This document shows, piece by piece, positions 44,054 through 52,220 of a stretch of DNA of 64,000 bases (within the stretch, counting starts at the first letter, position 1; each line of letters begins with the position of its first letter). The notes beneath the pieces were generated by a model that saw nothing but the letters and a program-made list of their open reading frames with translations, was not told the DNA's origin and searched no databases. A program made the translations under genes and the position numbers. Source of the DNA: JBPEWY01 sp965224095 (GTDB taxonomy: Bacteria; Bacteroidota; Bacteroidia; Flavobacteriales; Flavobacteriaceae); assembly GCA_965224095.1 (NCBI GenBank), contig OZ245039.1:2232001-2296000 (forward strand), written 5' to 3'.

Positions 44054-45040
44054 ATGGAAAAAGTCCTTATTACGGGTGCAGCGGGTTTTTTAGGATCGCA
44101 TTTATGCGACAGATTTATTAATGAAGGATTTCATGTTATTGGGATGGATAATCTCATTACCGGAGATTTAAAGAATATAGAACACCTGTTTAAACTTGAG
44201 CATTTTGAATTTTACCATCACGATGTAACCAAATTTGTCCATATTCCAGGGAAATTAGACTATATACTCCATTTTGCATCTCCCGCAAGTCCCATTGACT
44301 ACCTTAAAATTCCTATTCAGACACTTAAAGTAGGGGCATTAGGGACACATAACCTCTTAGGGCTTGCTAAAGAAAAAAAAGCGCGGATTTTAGTGGCATC
44401 AACATCTGAAGTCTACGGAGACCCTCTGGTTCATCCGCAAACGGAAGATTACCTGGGAAATGTTAATACTATTGGCCCCAGGGGAGTTTATGATGAAGCA
44501 AAGCGCTTTCAGGAGTCAATGACCATGGCCTATCATAGATTTCATGGGCTCGATACTCGCATTGTCAGGATTTTTAATACCTATGGCCCTCGAATGCGCT
44601 TAAACGACGGCCGGGTAATCCCGGCATTTATCGGACAGGCCTTACGCGGGGAAGATTTGACTGTTTTTGGCGATGGATCTCAAACGCGTTCATTTTGTTA
44701 TGTGGATGATGAAGTAGAAGGGATATTCAGGCTTTTAATGAGTGACTATACCGATCCGGTAAACATTGGCAATCCCAATGAAATTACAATTAAAGATTTT
44801 GCTCAGGAGATTATAAAACTAACGGGAACCCGCCAAAAAATAGTTTATAAACCTCTGCCTCAGGACGATCCGATGCAAAGACAACCGGATATTTCCAGGG
44901 CAAAAAAAATACTGGGATGGGAACCGCAAGTAAGTAGAAAAGATGGTATGAGGGCAACCTATGAATATTTCAAATCGTTGTCTAAGGAGGAATTGGAAAA
45001 AAAAGAACACAGAGACTTCACTAAACACAACAATAAGTAG
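44054..45040 (+). CDS. UDP-glucuronate decarboxylase (UDP-xylose synthase)
   Basis: SDR that decarboxylates UDP-glucuronate to UDP-xylose. Visible: ITGAAGFLGSHLCDRFINEG, the HFASPASPIDYLKIPI segment specific for this family, ASTSEVYGDPLVHPQTE, catalytic YDEAKRFQE and the RIVRIFNTYGPRMRLNDGR motif. At 328 aa it matches bacterial UXS proteins. With ugd it forms a short pathway inside the cluster. It may instead stop at the 4-keto intermediate in some relatives. Confidence 0.92.
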   Translation: MEKVLITGAAGFLGSHLCDRFINEGFHVIGMDNLITGDLKNIEHLFKLEHFEFYHHDVTKFVHIPGKLDYILHFASPASPIDYLKIPIQTLKVGALGTHNLLGLAKEKKARILVASTSEVYGDPLVHPQTEDYLGNVNTIGPRGVYDEAKRFQESMTMAYHRFHGLDTRIVRIFNTYGPRMRLNDGRVIPAFIGQALRGEDLTVFGDGSQTRSFCYVDDEVEGIFRLLMSDYTDPVNIGNPNEITIKDFAQEIIKLTGTRQKIVYKPLPQDDPMQRQPDISRAKKILGWEPQVSRKDGMRATYEYFKSLSKEELEKKEHRDFTKHNNK

Positions 45041-45047
45041 GTAATGT

Positions 45048-46400
45048 ATGCTTTACAAAAGAAGCAGATATTCAGGCTTAATCACTCCGGCATCGTATGC
45101 CATAGATTTGTTGGTAATTAATCTGGCGGCCTACCTTCTTCCTATTAATTTTAATTATCCCATTTTGTTTCATTGCTATATTTCCCTGGCCTGGATAGTA
45201 ATAGCTTTGCAAAGTAATTTCTACAAAGTTTTCAGATATACCAAAATTGTACAGATCTTACTGTTATTGTTTACGCAGTTTGTTTTTTACTTTTTAATGC
45301 TATATGCGTTTATTGGGTTTTTTAAACAGCCTAATATCAGCAGGATACAATTGGGTAATTACTTTGTTTTCTGTTTTTTGGCAGTTGCCGTAATCAAGTT
45401 TGCCGTTTATTATTTTCTTATAAAATACAGAAGCCGCTATAAGGGTAATATCAGAAAAGTAATTGTTATCGGTAAAAACAAAAAAGCAGATCAGCTTATA
45501 GAAATTTTTAATGGCAGAACGGATTTCGGATATGAATTTAAAAAACAATTTTCCTTAAAGGAGAAAGAAACAACACTTGATGAATGCTTTGATTATGTGG
45601 CAAATAATGATATTGACGAAATATACTGTTCGGTATCTGAGCTTTCCAACCGGGAAATGTTAGATATTATTGATTTTGCCGATAATAATTTGAGAACGAT
45701 TAAATTTTTACCGGACAATAAAAACATTTATACAAAAAGGTTAAAATTCGAATATTACGATTACCTGCCTATACTTTCCTTAAGAGATATACCCCTTGAA
45801 GATTCTGTGAATGCATTTATCAAGCGTTTATTTGATATTGTATTTTCTTCCTTTATGATTGTTTTTGTGTTGTCCTGGTTAACGCCTTTAATTGGTCTTT
45901 TAATAACGTTGGAATCTAAAGGGCCTATTTTCTTTAAACAAATGAGAAGCGGATTGGGATTTAATGAATTTGCCTGTTATAAATTTCGTTCCATGGCACC
46001 TAATAAAGATGCTGATAAGCAACAGGCAACGAAGCAGGACCACAGAATTACCGCGGTAGGCAAATTTATTCGTAAAACCAGTATCGATGAACTTCCGCAG
46101 TTTTTTAATGTTTTTCTGGGAGAGATGTCTGTAGTAGGGCCCAGACCACATATGATAAGTCATACGGAAACCTATTCAAGGAAAGTAAATAAGTTTATGG
46201 TAAGACATTTTGTAAAACCCGGAATAACCGGGCTGGCACAGGTTCGCGGGTATCGGGGAGAAATAGAAGATGACAGCGATATAATAAACAGGGTTAAGCT
46301 GGATATTTTTTATATTGAAAACTGGTCGCTATTCCTGGATATTAAAATTATTCTACAAACCGTTTTAAATGCATTTAGAGGAGAAGAAAAGGCGTATTAA
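45048..46400 (+). CDS. Undecaprenyl-phosphate sugar phosphotransferase (WbaP/WcaJ type)
   Basis: Initiating transferase of a Wzx/Wzy polysaccharide: it places the first sugar-1-phosphate on undecaprenyl phosphate. The N-terminal half has about four membrane helices, followed by a CoA-binding-like cytoplasmic domain (KVIVIGKNKKADQLIE). The C-terminal bacterial sugar transferase domain begins near 255 (FIKRLFDIVFSSFMIVFVLS), with KFRSM, DELPQFFNVFLGEMSVVGPR and GITGLAQVRGYRGE. Length 450 aa is typical. Last gene of the cluster; purD after it has its own promoter. Confidence 0.92.
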   Translation: MLYKRSRYSGLITPASYAIDLLVINLAAYLLPINFNYPILFHCYISLAWIVIALQSNFYKVFRYTKIVQILLLLFTQFVFYFLMLYAFIGFFKQPNISRIQLGNYFVFCFLAVAVIKFAVYYFLIKYRSRYKGNIRKVIVIGKNKKADQLIEIFNGRTDFGYEFKKQFSLKEKETTLDECFDYVANNDIDEIYCSVSELSNREMLDIIDFADNNLRTIKFLPDNKNIYTKRLKFEYYDYLPILSLRDIPLEDSVNAFIKRLFDIVFSSFMIVFVLSWLTPLIGLLITLESKGPIFFKQMRSGLGFNEFACYKFRSMAPNKDADKQQATKQDHRITAVGKFIRKTSIDELPQFFNVFLGEMSVVGPRPHMISHTETYSRKVNKFMVRHFVKPGITGLAQVRGYRGEIEDDSDIINRVKLDIFYIENWSLFLDIKIILQTVLNAFRGEEKAY

Positions 46401-46425
46401 GGCCCGTTGATTTCATCTAATAAAT

Positions 46426-46433
46426 TACTTTTG
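46426..46433 (+). promoter_or_regulatory. -7 element of the purD promoter
   Basis: TACTTTTG, exact TAnnTTTG, 13 bp before ATG 46447; a TTG at 46407-46409 could be the -33 (16-bp spacer). It separates purD from the polysaccharide operon. Confidence 0.55.
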
Positions 46434-46446
46434 CAAAAACTTTTTT

Positions 46447-47718
46447 ATGAACATTCTTATTCTTGGTTCCGGAGGCAGAGAACATGCATTGGCCTGGAAA
46501 ATACGTCAAAGTGATTATTGCGATAAGCTCTTTATAGCTCCCGGTAATGCGGGAACTGCAAAAATTGGCGCTAATATACAAGTGCCTGTCACAGACTTTG
46601 AAGCCATTAAATTACTGGCTATTTCGGAAAAAATTGATATGGTGGTTGTGGGGCCCGAGAATCCTCTGGTTGAAGGAATCCATGATTTTTTCCTTGAAAA
46701 CGACACCCTGAAGCATATTAAGGTGATTGGGCCGGGTAAAAAGGGAGCACAATTGGAAGGCAGTAAAGAATTCGCTAAAAAATTTCTGATAAAACACGGA
46801 ATTCCTACGGCAGCATATAAAAGTTTCACTTCAGAAACCGTAGAAGAGGGATGTGATTTTCTACAAACCCTAAAACCGCCATACGTGTTAAAAGCGGATG
46901 GTTTGGCTGCTGGAAAAGGCGTTTTAATCCTACATGATATCGACGAGGCAAGAAGCGAATTAAAGCAGATGCTGCTCGATAAGAAATTTGGAAATGCAAG
47001 CTCTAAAGTGGTCATTGAAGAATTTCTTTCCGGCATAGAATTGAGCTGTTTTGTTTTATGTGATGGGAGCCATTACAAAATTTTACCCACGGCTAAAGAT
47101 TACAAGCGGATAGGAGAGGGAGATACAGGGTTGAACACCGGAGGAATGGGAGCCATTTCACCAGTTCCTTTTGCAGATGAGGCTTTTATGAAAAAGATAG
47201 AGGACCGAATTGTTAAACCAACCGTTAACGGCTTGATAAAGGATGGGATTCCATATCAGGGATTCCTTTTTATAGGATTAATAAAAGTACATGATGATCC
47301 TTATGTAATTGAATACAATGTGCGAATGGGCGACCCCGAAACCGAAGTGGTCATTCCCAGAATAAAAAGTGATCTTGTAACTCTTTTTAACGCAGTTTCG
47401 GAAGGTAATCTGGAGCACTGTAATCTGGAAATCGATGAAAGATCGGCTACTACGGTAATGGCTGTATCAGGAGGCTATCCGGAAACCTATGAAAAAGGGA
47501 AGAGAATAGAAGGACTAGAGGATATAACAGATGCAATAGCCTTTCATGCGGGTACCATTGCAAAAGAAGACCATGTTGTTACCAATGGAGGCCGGGTGCT
47601 TGCCGTAACAGCGTTTGGAGATAATTTCGGCGAGGCCCTGAAAAAATCGTATAAAAACCTGTCTCGTCTAAAATTTGAAGCGATGTACTACAGGAGCGAT
47701 ATAGGCTTCGATTTATAA
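46447..47718 (+). CDS. purD: Phosphoribosylamine--glycine ligase
   Basis: ATP-grasp enzyme, second step of de novo purine synthesis, joining glycine to phosphoribosylamine. Signatures: ILGSGGREHALAWKI at the start, VGPENPLVEGI, KADGLAAGKGVLI, LNTGGMGAISPVP and NVRMGDPETEVVIPR. Length 423 aa is normal. It converges with the DUF6341 gene on the other strand and overlaps its end by 6 bp. Confidence 0.97.
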   Translation: MNILILGSGGREHALAWKIRQSDYCDKLFIAPGNAGTAKIGANIQVPVTDFEAIKLLAISEKIDMVVVGPENPLVEGIHDFFLENDTLKHIKVIGPGKKGAQLEGSKEFAKKFLIKHGIPTAAYKSFTSETVEEGCDFLQTLKPPYVLKADGLAAGKGVLILHDIDEARSELKQMLLDKKFGNASSKVVIEEFLSGIELSCFVLCDGSHYKILPTAKDYKRIGEGDTGLNTGGMGAISPVPFADEAFMKKIEDRIVKPTVNGLIKDGIPYQGFLFIGLIKVHDDPYVIEYNVRMGDPETEVVIPRIKSDLVTLFNAVSEGNLEHCNLEIDERSATTVMAVSGGYPETYEKGKRIEGLEDITDAIAFHAGTIAKEDHVVTNGGRVLAVTAFGDNFGEALKKSYKNLSRLKFEAMYYRSDIGFDL

Positions 47719-47934
47719 GAAAGAATGGGCCGTAACGGTTTTATCTTCTTCGTTATTGTCGTTAAAAGTTTTTAACTGCAGGAGCCAGTAAATCATAGCT
47801 ACAAAACCTATAATGGCAAGAATCCAGTTTATAACATTTGACCCCCACCAGTTATCGGTAAAACGCAGTGCATCGTAAGGCCAGAAAAGGACATTAACAA
47901 ACAAATCTTCAATTCCTTCAAAAAATGATCTCAT
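47713..47934 (-). CDS. Small membrane protein (DUF6341-like)
   Basis: A 73-aa protein starting MRSFFEGIEDLFVNVLFWPY and continuing into one membrane helix (VINWILAIIGFVAMIYWLLQ), then a short acidic tail. I recall such proteins next to DUF6427 genes in flavobacteria under the name DUF6341; that is from memory. It is transcribed divergently from the DUF6427-like gene, from its own exact -7 element. Function unknown. Confidence 0.72.
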   Translation of the reverse strand: MRSFFEGIEDLFVNVLFWPYDALRFTDNWWGSNVINWILAIIGFVAMIYWLLQLKTFNDNNEEDKTVTAHSFL

Positions 47935-47963
47935 GAGTTAAAAGTTGTCTTATATTTATCCTA

Positions 47964-47971
47964 CAAAAATA
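47964..47971 (-). promoter_or_regulatory. -7 element of the DUF6341-like gene
   Basis: Minus-strand TATTTTTG (47971 to 47964), exact TAnnTTTG, 30 bp before the ATG at 47934. Confidence 0.5.
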
Positions 47972-47983
47972 TAAAAACACACT

Positions 47984-48916
47984 ATGATTTCAAGCATTTT
48001 TGGCAAAACAAAACCAATAAACTTCATTTTGGTGGGTGTTTTTTTAGCTGTGTTTTTTATAGGGGGATTTCTTTTTGAGGATGATTCACTGGTTTTCAGC
48101 AAGTTGTGGGGTCCCGGAATTTTTACTTTTCTTATTTTGATCTTTTCCTTACTAGTGGTTGATTTTGTTGCAAAACGAAACAATTTAACAAAGCAAAATA
48201 ATTACGTAATCCTTGTATTTGGGTTGTGTATTGCTCTTTTCTCACAGGTGTTTTCCGATTTTAAAATAGTCGTAGCAAACTTTTTTATTTTACTGGCTTT
48301 TAGGAGGCTACTTAGCTTAAAATCGCTGAAACAGGTGAAATTAAAAATTTTAGATGCAGCCCTGTGGATTTCAGTTGCAGTAATTTGTTATGAATGGACC
48401 GTGCTGTATTTTGTATTCCTTTATTTGGTGATTGCCAAGTTTGTAGCCAAAGACTTTAAAAATTGGATTATTCCCTTTGTGGGTATTTTTATTACCGGAA
48501 TACTTTTTTTGTGTTTTGCGTTCGCTTTCCGAAATGAAGAATGGCTCATACATTATTTCAATTTTGAAATAACACTGGGGAGAGAAAAGTTTTTAGAACC
48601 ATCATTTCTCCTCCCTTTTGGAGTTGTCATCCTGATTTCGCTTGTTTCTATTGTTTTTTATTGGTTAAAAGGTAAGTCTAAGTCGGTTACAAAACAGGCT
48701 TCTATGATTATGGTGTTGCAGGCATTGCTCATTTCCATCATTATAGCAATAATTTCGGAAAGTAATAATGGATCGGAATTTCTTTTTTCCTTTTTTCCCA
48801 TGGCGGTGTTTATTTCCAATTACTTACAGGAAATCCGTAAAAAATGGTTAAAGGAAGCCATTTTATGGAGCCTGGTGGCCCTGTCGTTTGCTGTTGTATG
48901 GGTTTTAGCTCAATAA
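47984..48916 (+). CDS. DUF6427-like integral membrane protein
   Basis: A 310-aa protein that is almost entirely hydrophobic, with about 9-10 predicted membrane helices (FILVGVFLAVFFIGGFLF, WTVLYFVFLYLVIAKF, LIISIIIAIISESNNGSEF). No catalytic motif seen. Family name DUF6427 is from memory of flavobacterial neighbours; it pairs with the divergent DUF6341-like gene. Function unknown. Confidence 0.75.
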   Translation: MISSIFGKTKPINFILVGVFLAVFFIGGFLFEDDSLVFSKLWGPGIFTFLILIFSLLVVDFVAKRNNLTKQNNYVILVFGLCIALFSQVFSDFKIVVANFFILLAFRRLLSLKSLKQVKLKILDAALWISVAVICYEWTVLYFVFLYLVIAKFVAKDFKNWIIPFVGIFITGILFLCFAFAFRNEEWLIHYFNFEITLGREKFLEPSFLLPFGVVILISLVSIVFYWLKGKSKSVTKQASMIMVLQALLISIIIAIISESNNGSEFLFSFFPMAVFISNYLQEIRKKWLKEAILWSLVALSFAVVWVLAQ

Positions 48917-48931
48917 TCATGGAATTAAAGC

Positions 48932-48939
48932 TATATTTG
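48932..48939 (+). promoter_or_regulatory. -7 element of the DUF4254 gene
   Basis: TATATTTG, exact TAnnTTTG, 23 bp before ATG 48963. Confidence 0.5.
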
Positions 48940-48962
48940 CAAAAATTACAAACACAGGTGCA

Positions 48963-49568
48963 ATGTTTAGCGATTTCGCATTTAAGATTTTCGAGGAAAG
49001 TATAATAAAATATCATGAACTGGATGATGTAAGTCAACCCTTTCATAATCCTTATAACAAGGACGAAATAGAACATTTACTGTACAGAAAAAACTGGATA
49101 GATACGGTTCAATGGCATTATGAAGACATTATTAGAGATCCCGATATAGATCCTGTTGAAGCATTATCACTGAAAAGAAAAATAGATGCATCCAATCAGG
49201 ACCGTACCGATACGGTAGAATATATAGACAGTTATTTTCTGAATAAGTATAAAAAGGTTCCTGTATTACCGGAGGCTACGATTAATTCGGAAAGCCCTGC
49301 CTGGGCTATTGACAGGCTTTCAATACTTGCTTTGAAAATTTATCATATGAAGGAAGAAGCAGAGCGCACCGATGCAACTCCGGAACACCGGGAGGCATGC
49401 ATTCAAAAACTGAATGTGCTACTTGAGCAAAGAAAAGACCTTTCATTGGCCGTTGATCAGTTACTGGATGATATAGCCGCGGGGAGAAAGTATATGAAGG
49501 TTTACAAACAAATGAAGATGTATAACGACGAAACGCTTAACCCAATTCTTTACAAATCATCAAAATAA
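48963..49568 (+). CDS. DUF4254 domain-containing protein
   Basis: A 201-aa all-helical soluble protein. Family features: the acidic N-terminus, LYRKNWIDTVQWHYEDIIRD, DASNQDRTDTVEYIDSYFL and the TINSESPAWAIDRLSILALK segment. DUF4254 proteins tend to lie beside glycosyltransferases in envelope gene sets; the next gene, 2 bp away, is one. Biochemical role unknown. Confidence 0.8.
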   Translation: MFSDFAFKIFEESIIKYHELDDVSQPFHNPYNKDEIEHLLYRKNWIDTVQWHYEDIIRDPDIDPVEALSLKRKIDASNQDRTDTVEYIDSYFLNKYKKVPVLPEATINSESPAWAIDRLSILALKIYHMKEEAERTDATPEHREACIQKLNVLLEQRKDLSLAVDQLLDDIAAGRKYMKVYKQMKMYNDETLNPILYKSSK

Positions 49569-49570
49569 AT

Positions 49571-50296
49571 ATGAGTAAAAAACACATTTTTTGCATGAAG
49601 TGGGGCACGTTATACGGCCCTGAATATGTAAACAGATTGTACAATATGGTTAAGAGGAACCTCTCTTACGATTTTCAAATGGTTTGTTTTACAGATAATG
49701 CAGAAGGAATTCGGGATGAAGTACGGTGTTTTCCCATTCCGGAAATGGACTTACCCACCAACATACCCGAAAGAATGTGGAAAAAACTTTCTACTTTAAA
49801 AGGAGACCTTTACGGATTGGAGGGTACTGCCCTGTTTCTGGATTTAGATATCGTTATTGTAGATAATATAGATTGCTTTTTTGAAGAGGAAGGAGAGTTC
49901 TTAATAATAAAAGATTATGGTAAATCGTGGAGAATTACGGGGAATTCTTCGGTATATCGATTCGAAATTGGAAAGCATCCTTATGTGTTTGACGATTTTA
50001 TAGAAAATTTTGATGTGGTTAGAAAAACACACAGAAACGAACAGGAATATCTCACGCAGGCTATCTACGATAAGGGAAAACTTCGCTATTGGCCAAAAGC
50101 ATGGTGCCCCAGTTATAAGTATGATTGCGTTTCCAAAATCCCGTTTGCATTCTGGAAGAAACCAATAATTCCCAAAGGCTCCAAGATTATAATTTTCCAC
50201 GGAGAAATAAATCCCCATAAAGCAATTGTAGGAGGCAGAGGAAAGTGGTATCGATATGTACGGCCTGCTCCATGGGTGGCAGACTACTGGAAATAA
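49571..50296 (+). CDS. Glycosyltransferase-like protein with DxD motif
   Basis: A 241-aa protein with a GT-A look: N-terminal FCMKWGTLYGPEYVNRLYNM, VCFTDNAEGI, and a metal-binding DLDIVIVDN (DxD) as in GT8/GT32-type enzymes, followed by NSSVYRFEIG and a C-terminal IIFHGEINPHKA with a His-Gly metal-ligand pattern. It likely decorates lipopolysaccharide or another surface glycan with the DUF4254 partner. Donor sugar unknown. Confidence 0.75.
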   Translation: MSKKHIFCMKWGTLYGPEYVNRLYNMVKRNLSYDFQMVCFTDNAEGIRDEVRCFPIPEMDLPTNIPERMWKKLSTLKGDLYGLEGTALFLDLDIVIVDNIDCFFEEEGEFLIIKDYGKSWRITGNSSVYRFEIGKHPYVFDDFIENFDVVRKTHRNEQEYLTQAIYDKGKLRYWPKAWCPSYKYDCVSKIPFAFWKKPIIPKGSKIIIFHGEINPHKAIVGGRGKWYRYVRPAPWVADYWK

Positions 50297-50334
50297 ACGG
50301 AGGTAAAATATCGTCGAACCGATTAAACGCAACA

Positions 50335-50352
50335 ACATACCGACGAGTATGT
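50335..50352. promoter_or_regulatory. Palindrome ACATACCGACGAGTATGT, possible operator or weak terminator
   Basis: The outer six bases on each side pair perfectly. The core ATACCGnnnAGTATG recurs upstream of tetR at 50988-51002. It also precedes a T6 run, so it could be a weak terminator for the preceding plus-strand gene. It sits between two converging 3' ends, an odd place for an operator. Confidence 0.45.
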
Positions 50353-50361
50353 TTTTTAACG

Positions 50362-50964
50362 TTACGGCCTCAAAGAATTCAGGTAATTTCTAAGCTGACT
50401 TAGATACTTATACCGCAAAGTTTCATCCGGATCGCATTTTTTTAGCGTTCTGATACCAATATAAGATGAGATTATAAAGGATGCAACAGCTTCACTGTCT
50501 GTATGGCGGGAAATATGACCACTGGTTTTTCCTCTTTGTAAACATTTAACCAACCCGAGCTTCCAGTCATCTAATATGCTTTTGAGTTCGGATGCAATGA
50601 TATCGTCTTTTGCCCCGAATTCATTGATAAAATTACCAAGCATAAAACCATGAGTTTTCTCGCGAGGCGTGAGTTTTAGTAGGGTTTTCTCAATACTTGA
50701 AAAAACGAGATCGGTAGTTTCAGACATTTCATCGAGAGGTACAATGAGTTCACTGTATACCTTTTTTGATACAATTTCCTTGATGATTGACATCATAAAA
50801 GAAGCCTTACTATCAAAGTGATAGTAAAATGCACCTTTGGTAAGTTCTACCGTTTGAAGAATATCGTCCAAACTGGTAGCGTCAAACCCGTTCCTAAGGA
50901 ACAGTTCCAGCCCTTTATCCAATATCAGTTGTCGGGTAAGTTGGCGTTTTATCGATTTGGCCAT
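50362..50964 (-). CDS. TetR/AcrR family transcriptional regulator
   Basis: A 200-aa repressor with an N-terminal HTH (QLILDKGLELFLRNGFDATS, then LDDILQTVELTKGAFYYHFDSKASF). The ligand-binding C-terminal domain is not diagnostic, so the inducer is unknown. An inverted repeat that fits a TetR operator overlaps its own promoter region, which suggests autoregulation. Its 5' neighbour on the same strand is a PaaE-like reductase gene, and beyond that lies a divergent ABC exporter. Confidence 0.9.
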   Translation of the reverse strand: MAKSIKRQLTRQLILDKGLELFLRNGFDATSLDDILQTVELTKGAFYYHFDSKASFMMSIIKEIVSKKVYSELIVPLDEMSETTDLVFSSIEKTLLKLTPREKTHGFMLGNFINEFGAKDDIIASELKSILDDWKLGLVKCLQRGKTSGHISRHTDSEAVASFIISSYIGIRTLKKCDPDETLRYKYLSQLRNYLNSLRP

Positions 50965-50966
50965 AT

Positions 50967-51003
50967 GCGGTTGATTTTGAAGTCAAAATACCGCTTAGTA
51001 TGA
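50967..51003. promoter_or_regulatory. Candidate TetR operator upstream of tetR
   Basis: Two overlapping symmetric patterns lie 3-39 bp before the tetR ATG. One is an inverted repeat GCGGT..ATTTTGA-AG-TCAAAAT.ACCGC (50967-50994). The other is AAATACCGCTTAGTATGA (50986-51003), which shares ATACCGnnnAGTATG with the palindrome at 50335. A minus-strand TATTTTG box overlaps them. Binding by this TetR protein is inferred. Confidence 0.5.
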
Positions 51004-51070
51004 AAAAACTGGGCTATTGGCCAAAAATAAATCGTTGATATTCGTTGTTCTACAAGGCTTTATCGATGAA

Positions 51071-52126
51071 CTACACATCATCATAATCAATAATCAGCAC
51101 ATCACTCACCGGATGAGACTGACAGGTAAGTATCAAACCTTCCTTAATTTCACTATCGGTAAGTATCTGATTTTTCACCATCTCCACTTGTCCTTCTTTG
51201 ACCCGGGCAATACAACTGCTGCAAATACCACCCTGGCAGGAATAAGGTGCATCGACCCCATTTTCCAGGGCCGCATCTAACACCCGGGTATCTTTGGTCA
51301 TCACAAATTCAAACGCATCGTCATCTACCACACCCTTTACCATAGCTTTACCTTCCGGAATTTCGGAAAGCCCGGTTTGAGAATCTTCCGATGGTGTAAA
51401 CAACTCGGAGTAAATCGAACTATCCGAAAAGCCCTGGGAACTGAGCGTTTGAGTAACTACCTGAATCATCTCTTCGGGTCCGCAAAGATAGGCGGCGTCC
51501 AAATGTACAGACGGATAGCTATTTTTAATTATGTAGTTAACGGTAGCAGCTTCAATTCTACCAAACATAGCGTCATCTTCTTGCTGCCGGCTATATATGA
51601 AATGCACCTTTAACCTACTTTTATATGCTTTTATCAATGATAAGATTTCGTTGTAAAACATGGTTTCTTTTACAGATCGATTGCCGTAAACCAATATAAA
51701 ATTACTGGAAGGCTCATTGGTTAACAGCTCCCTGGCAATACTCATGATAGGTGTGATGCCGCTACCGGCGGCAAAAGCAATAATATTTCTGGAAAGGGTA
51801 GGGTTTGCCGTAAAAATAAAACGCCCTTCCGGTGGGTGTACTTCCAGTACATCACCTACCTGTAATGCGTTGTTAGCATACACGGAAAAAGTACCTCCTT
51901 CAATTTTCTTGATACCTACCGAGATCTCAGGATCTCCGGTACCACTGCAAATAGAGTATGATCTGCGTATTTCTTCCCCTCTCAACATTATTTTAATGGT
52001 AATATATTGTCCGGGTTGAAATGCAAAGATCGGTTTTAAGTCTTCCGGGATGCCCAGGCTAATAACTACTGAATTGGGAGTTGATGGAACGATTCGGGTT
52101 ATTTTTAAGGAATAAAATGTTGCCAT
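51071..52126 (-). CDS. PaaE-like ferredoxin--NAD(P)H oxidoreductase with 2Fe-2S domain
   Basis: A 351-aa flavoprotein reductase. FAD-binding motif RRSYSICSG (FNR family RxYS), NAD(P)-binding AAGSGITPIMSI, and a C-terminal plant-type 2Fe-2S ferredoxin domain with the PYSCQGGICSSCIARV (C-x4-C-x2-C) and a distal TCQSHP Cys. This is the domain order of PaaE, the reductase of phenylacetyl-CoA epoxidase, and of other oxygenase reductases. No other paa gene is here. Start MATFYSLKI at 52126 is fixed by a -7 element that covers the alternative TTG at 52144. It lies between tetR and a divergent exporter operon. Confidence 0.88.
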   Translation of the reverse strand: MATFYSLKITRIVPSTPNSVVISLGIPEDLKPIFAFQPGQYITIKIMLRGEEIRRSYSICSGTGDPEISVGIKKIEGGTFSVYANNALQVGDVLEVHPPEGRFIFTANPTLSRNIIAFAAGSGITPIMSIARELLTNEPSSNFILVYGNRSVKETMFYNEILSLIKAYKSRLKVHFIYSRQQEDDAMFGRIEAATVNYIIKNSYPSVHLDAAYLCGPEEMIQVVTQTLSSQGFSDSSIYSELFTPSEDSQTGLSEIPEGKAMVKGVVDDDAFEFVMTKDTRVLDAALENGVDAPYSCQGGICSSCIARVKEGQVEMVKNQILTDSEIKEGLILTCQSHPVSDVLIIDYDDV

Positions 52127-52141
52127 GGATAAAATTTTGCC

Positions 52142-52149
52142 CAAAAATA
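52142..52149 (-). promoter_or_regulatory. -7 element of the PaaE-like gene
   Basis: Minus-strand TATTTTTG (52149 to 52142), exact TAnnTTTG, 16 bp before the ATG at 52126; it shows the upstream TTG is not the start. Confidence 0.6.
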
Positions 52150-52156
52150 AGAAACC

Positions 52157-52209
52157 TCATACTTTTATGTAACAAATAATGCAGCTATCATACTAATTCT
52201 TCATACTAA
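52157..52209. repeat. Three TCATACT direct repeats in a divergent promoter region
   Basis: TCATACTAA occurs at 52188-52196 and 52201-52209 (13 bp apart), and TCATACTT at 52157-52164. The same TCATACTAA 9-mer is present on the minus strand in the candidate tetR operator (TCATACTAAGCGG). This region separates the PaaE-like gene from the ABC exporter genes, so it could be a second TetR target. Confidence 0.45.
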
Positions 52210-52220
52210 CTCATTTAACC

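Noticed and set aside
28554..46400. Capsule export system (Wza/Wzc type)
   Set aside because: No Wza-like outer-membrane exporter or tyrosine-kinase Wzc is present, only a Wzz-like protein without kinase domain; an O-antigen or free polysaccharide fits better.
46515..47036. 173-codon open frame antisense to purD
   Set aside because: Ser/Pro-rich complement of a conserved ATP-grasp gene; no independent signals.
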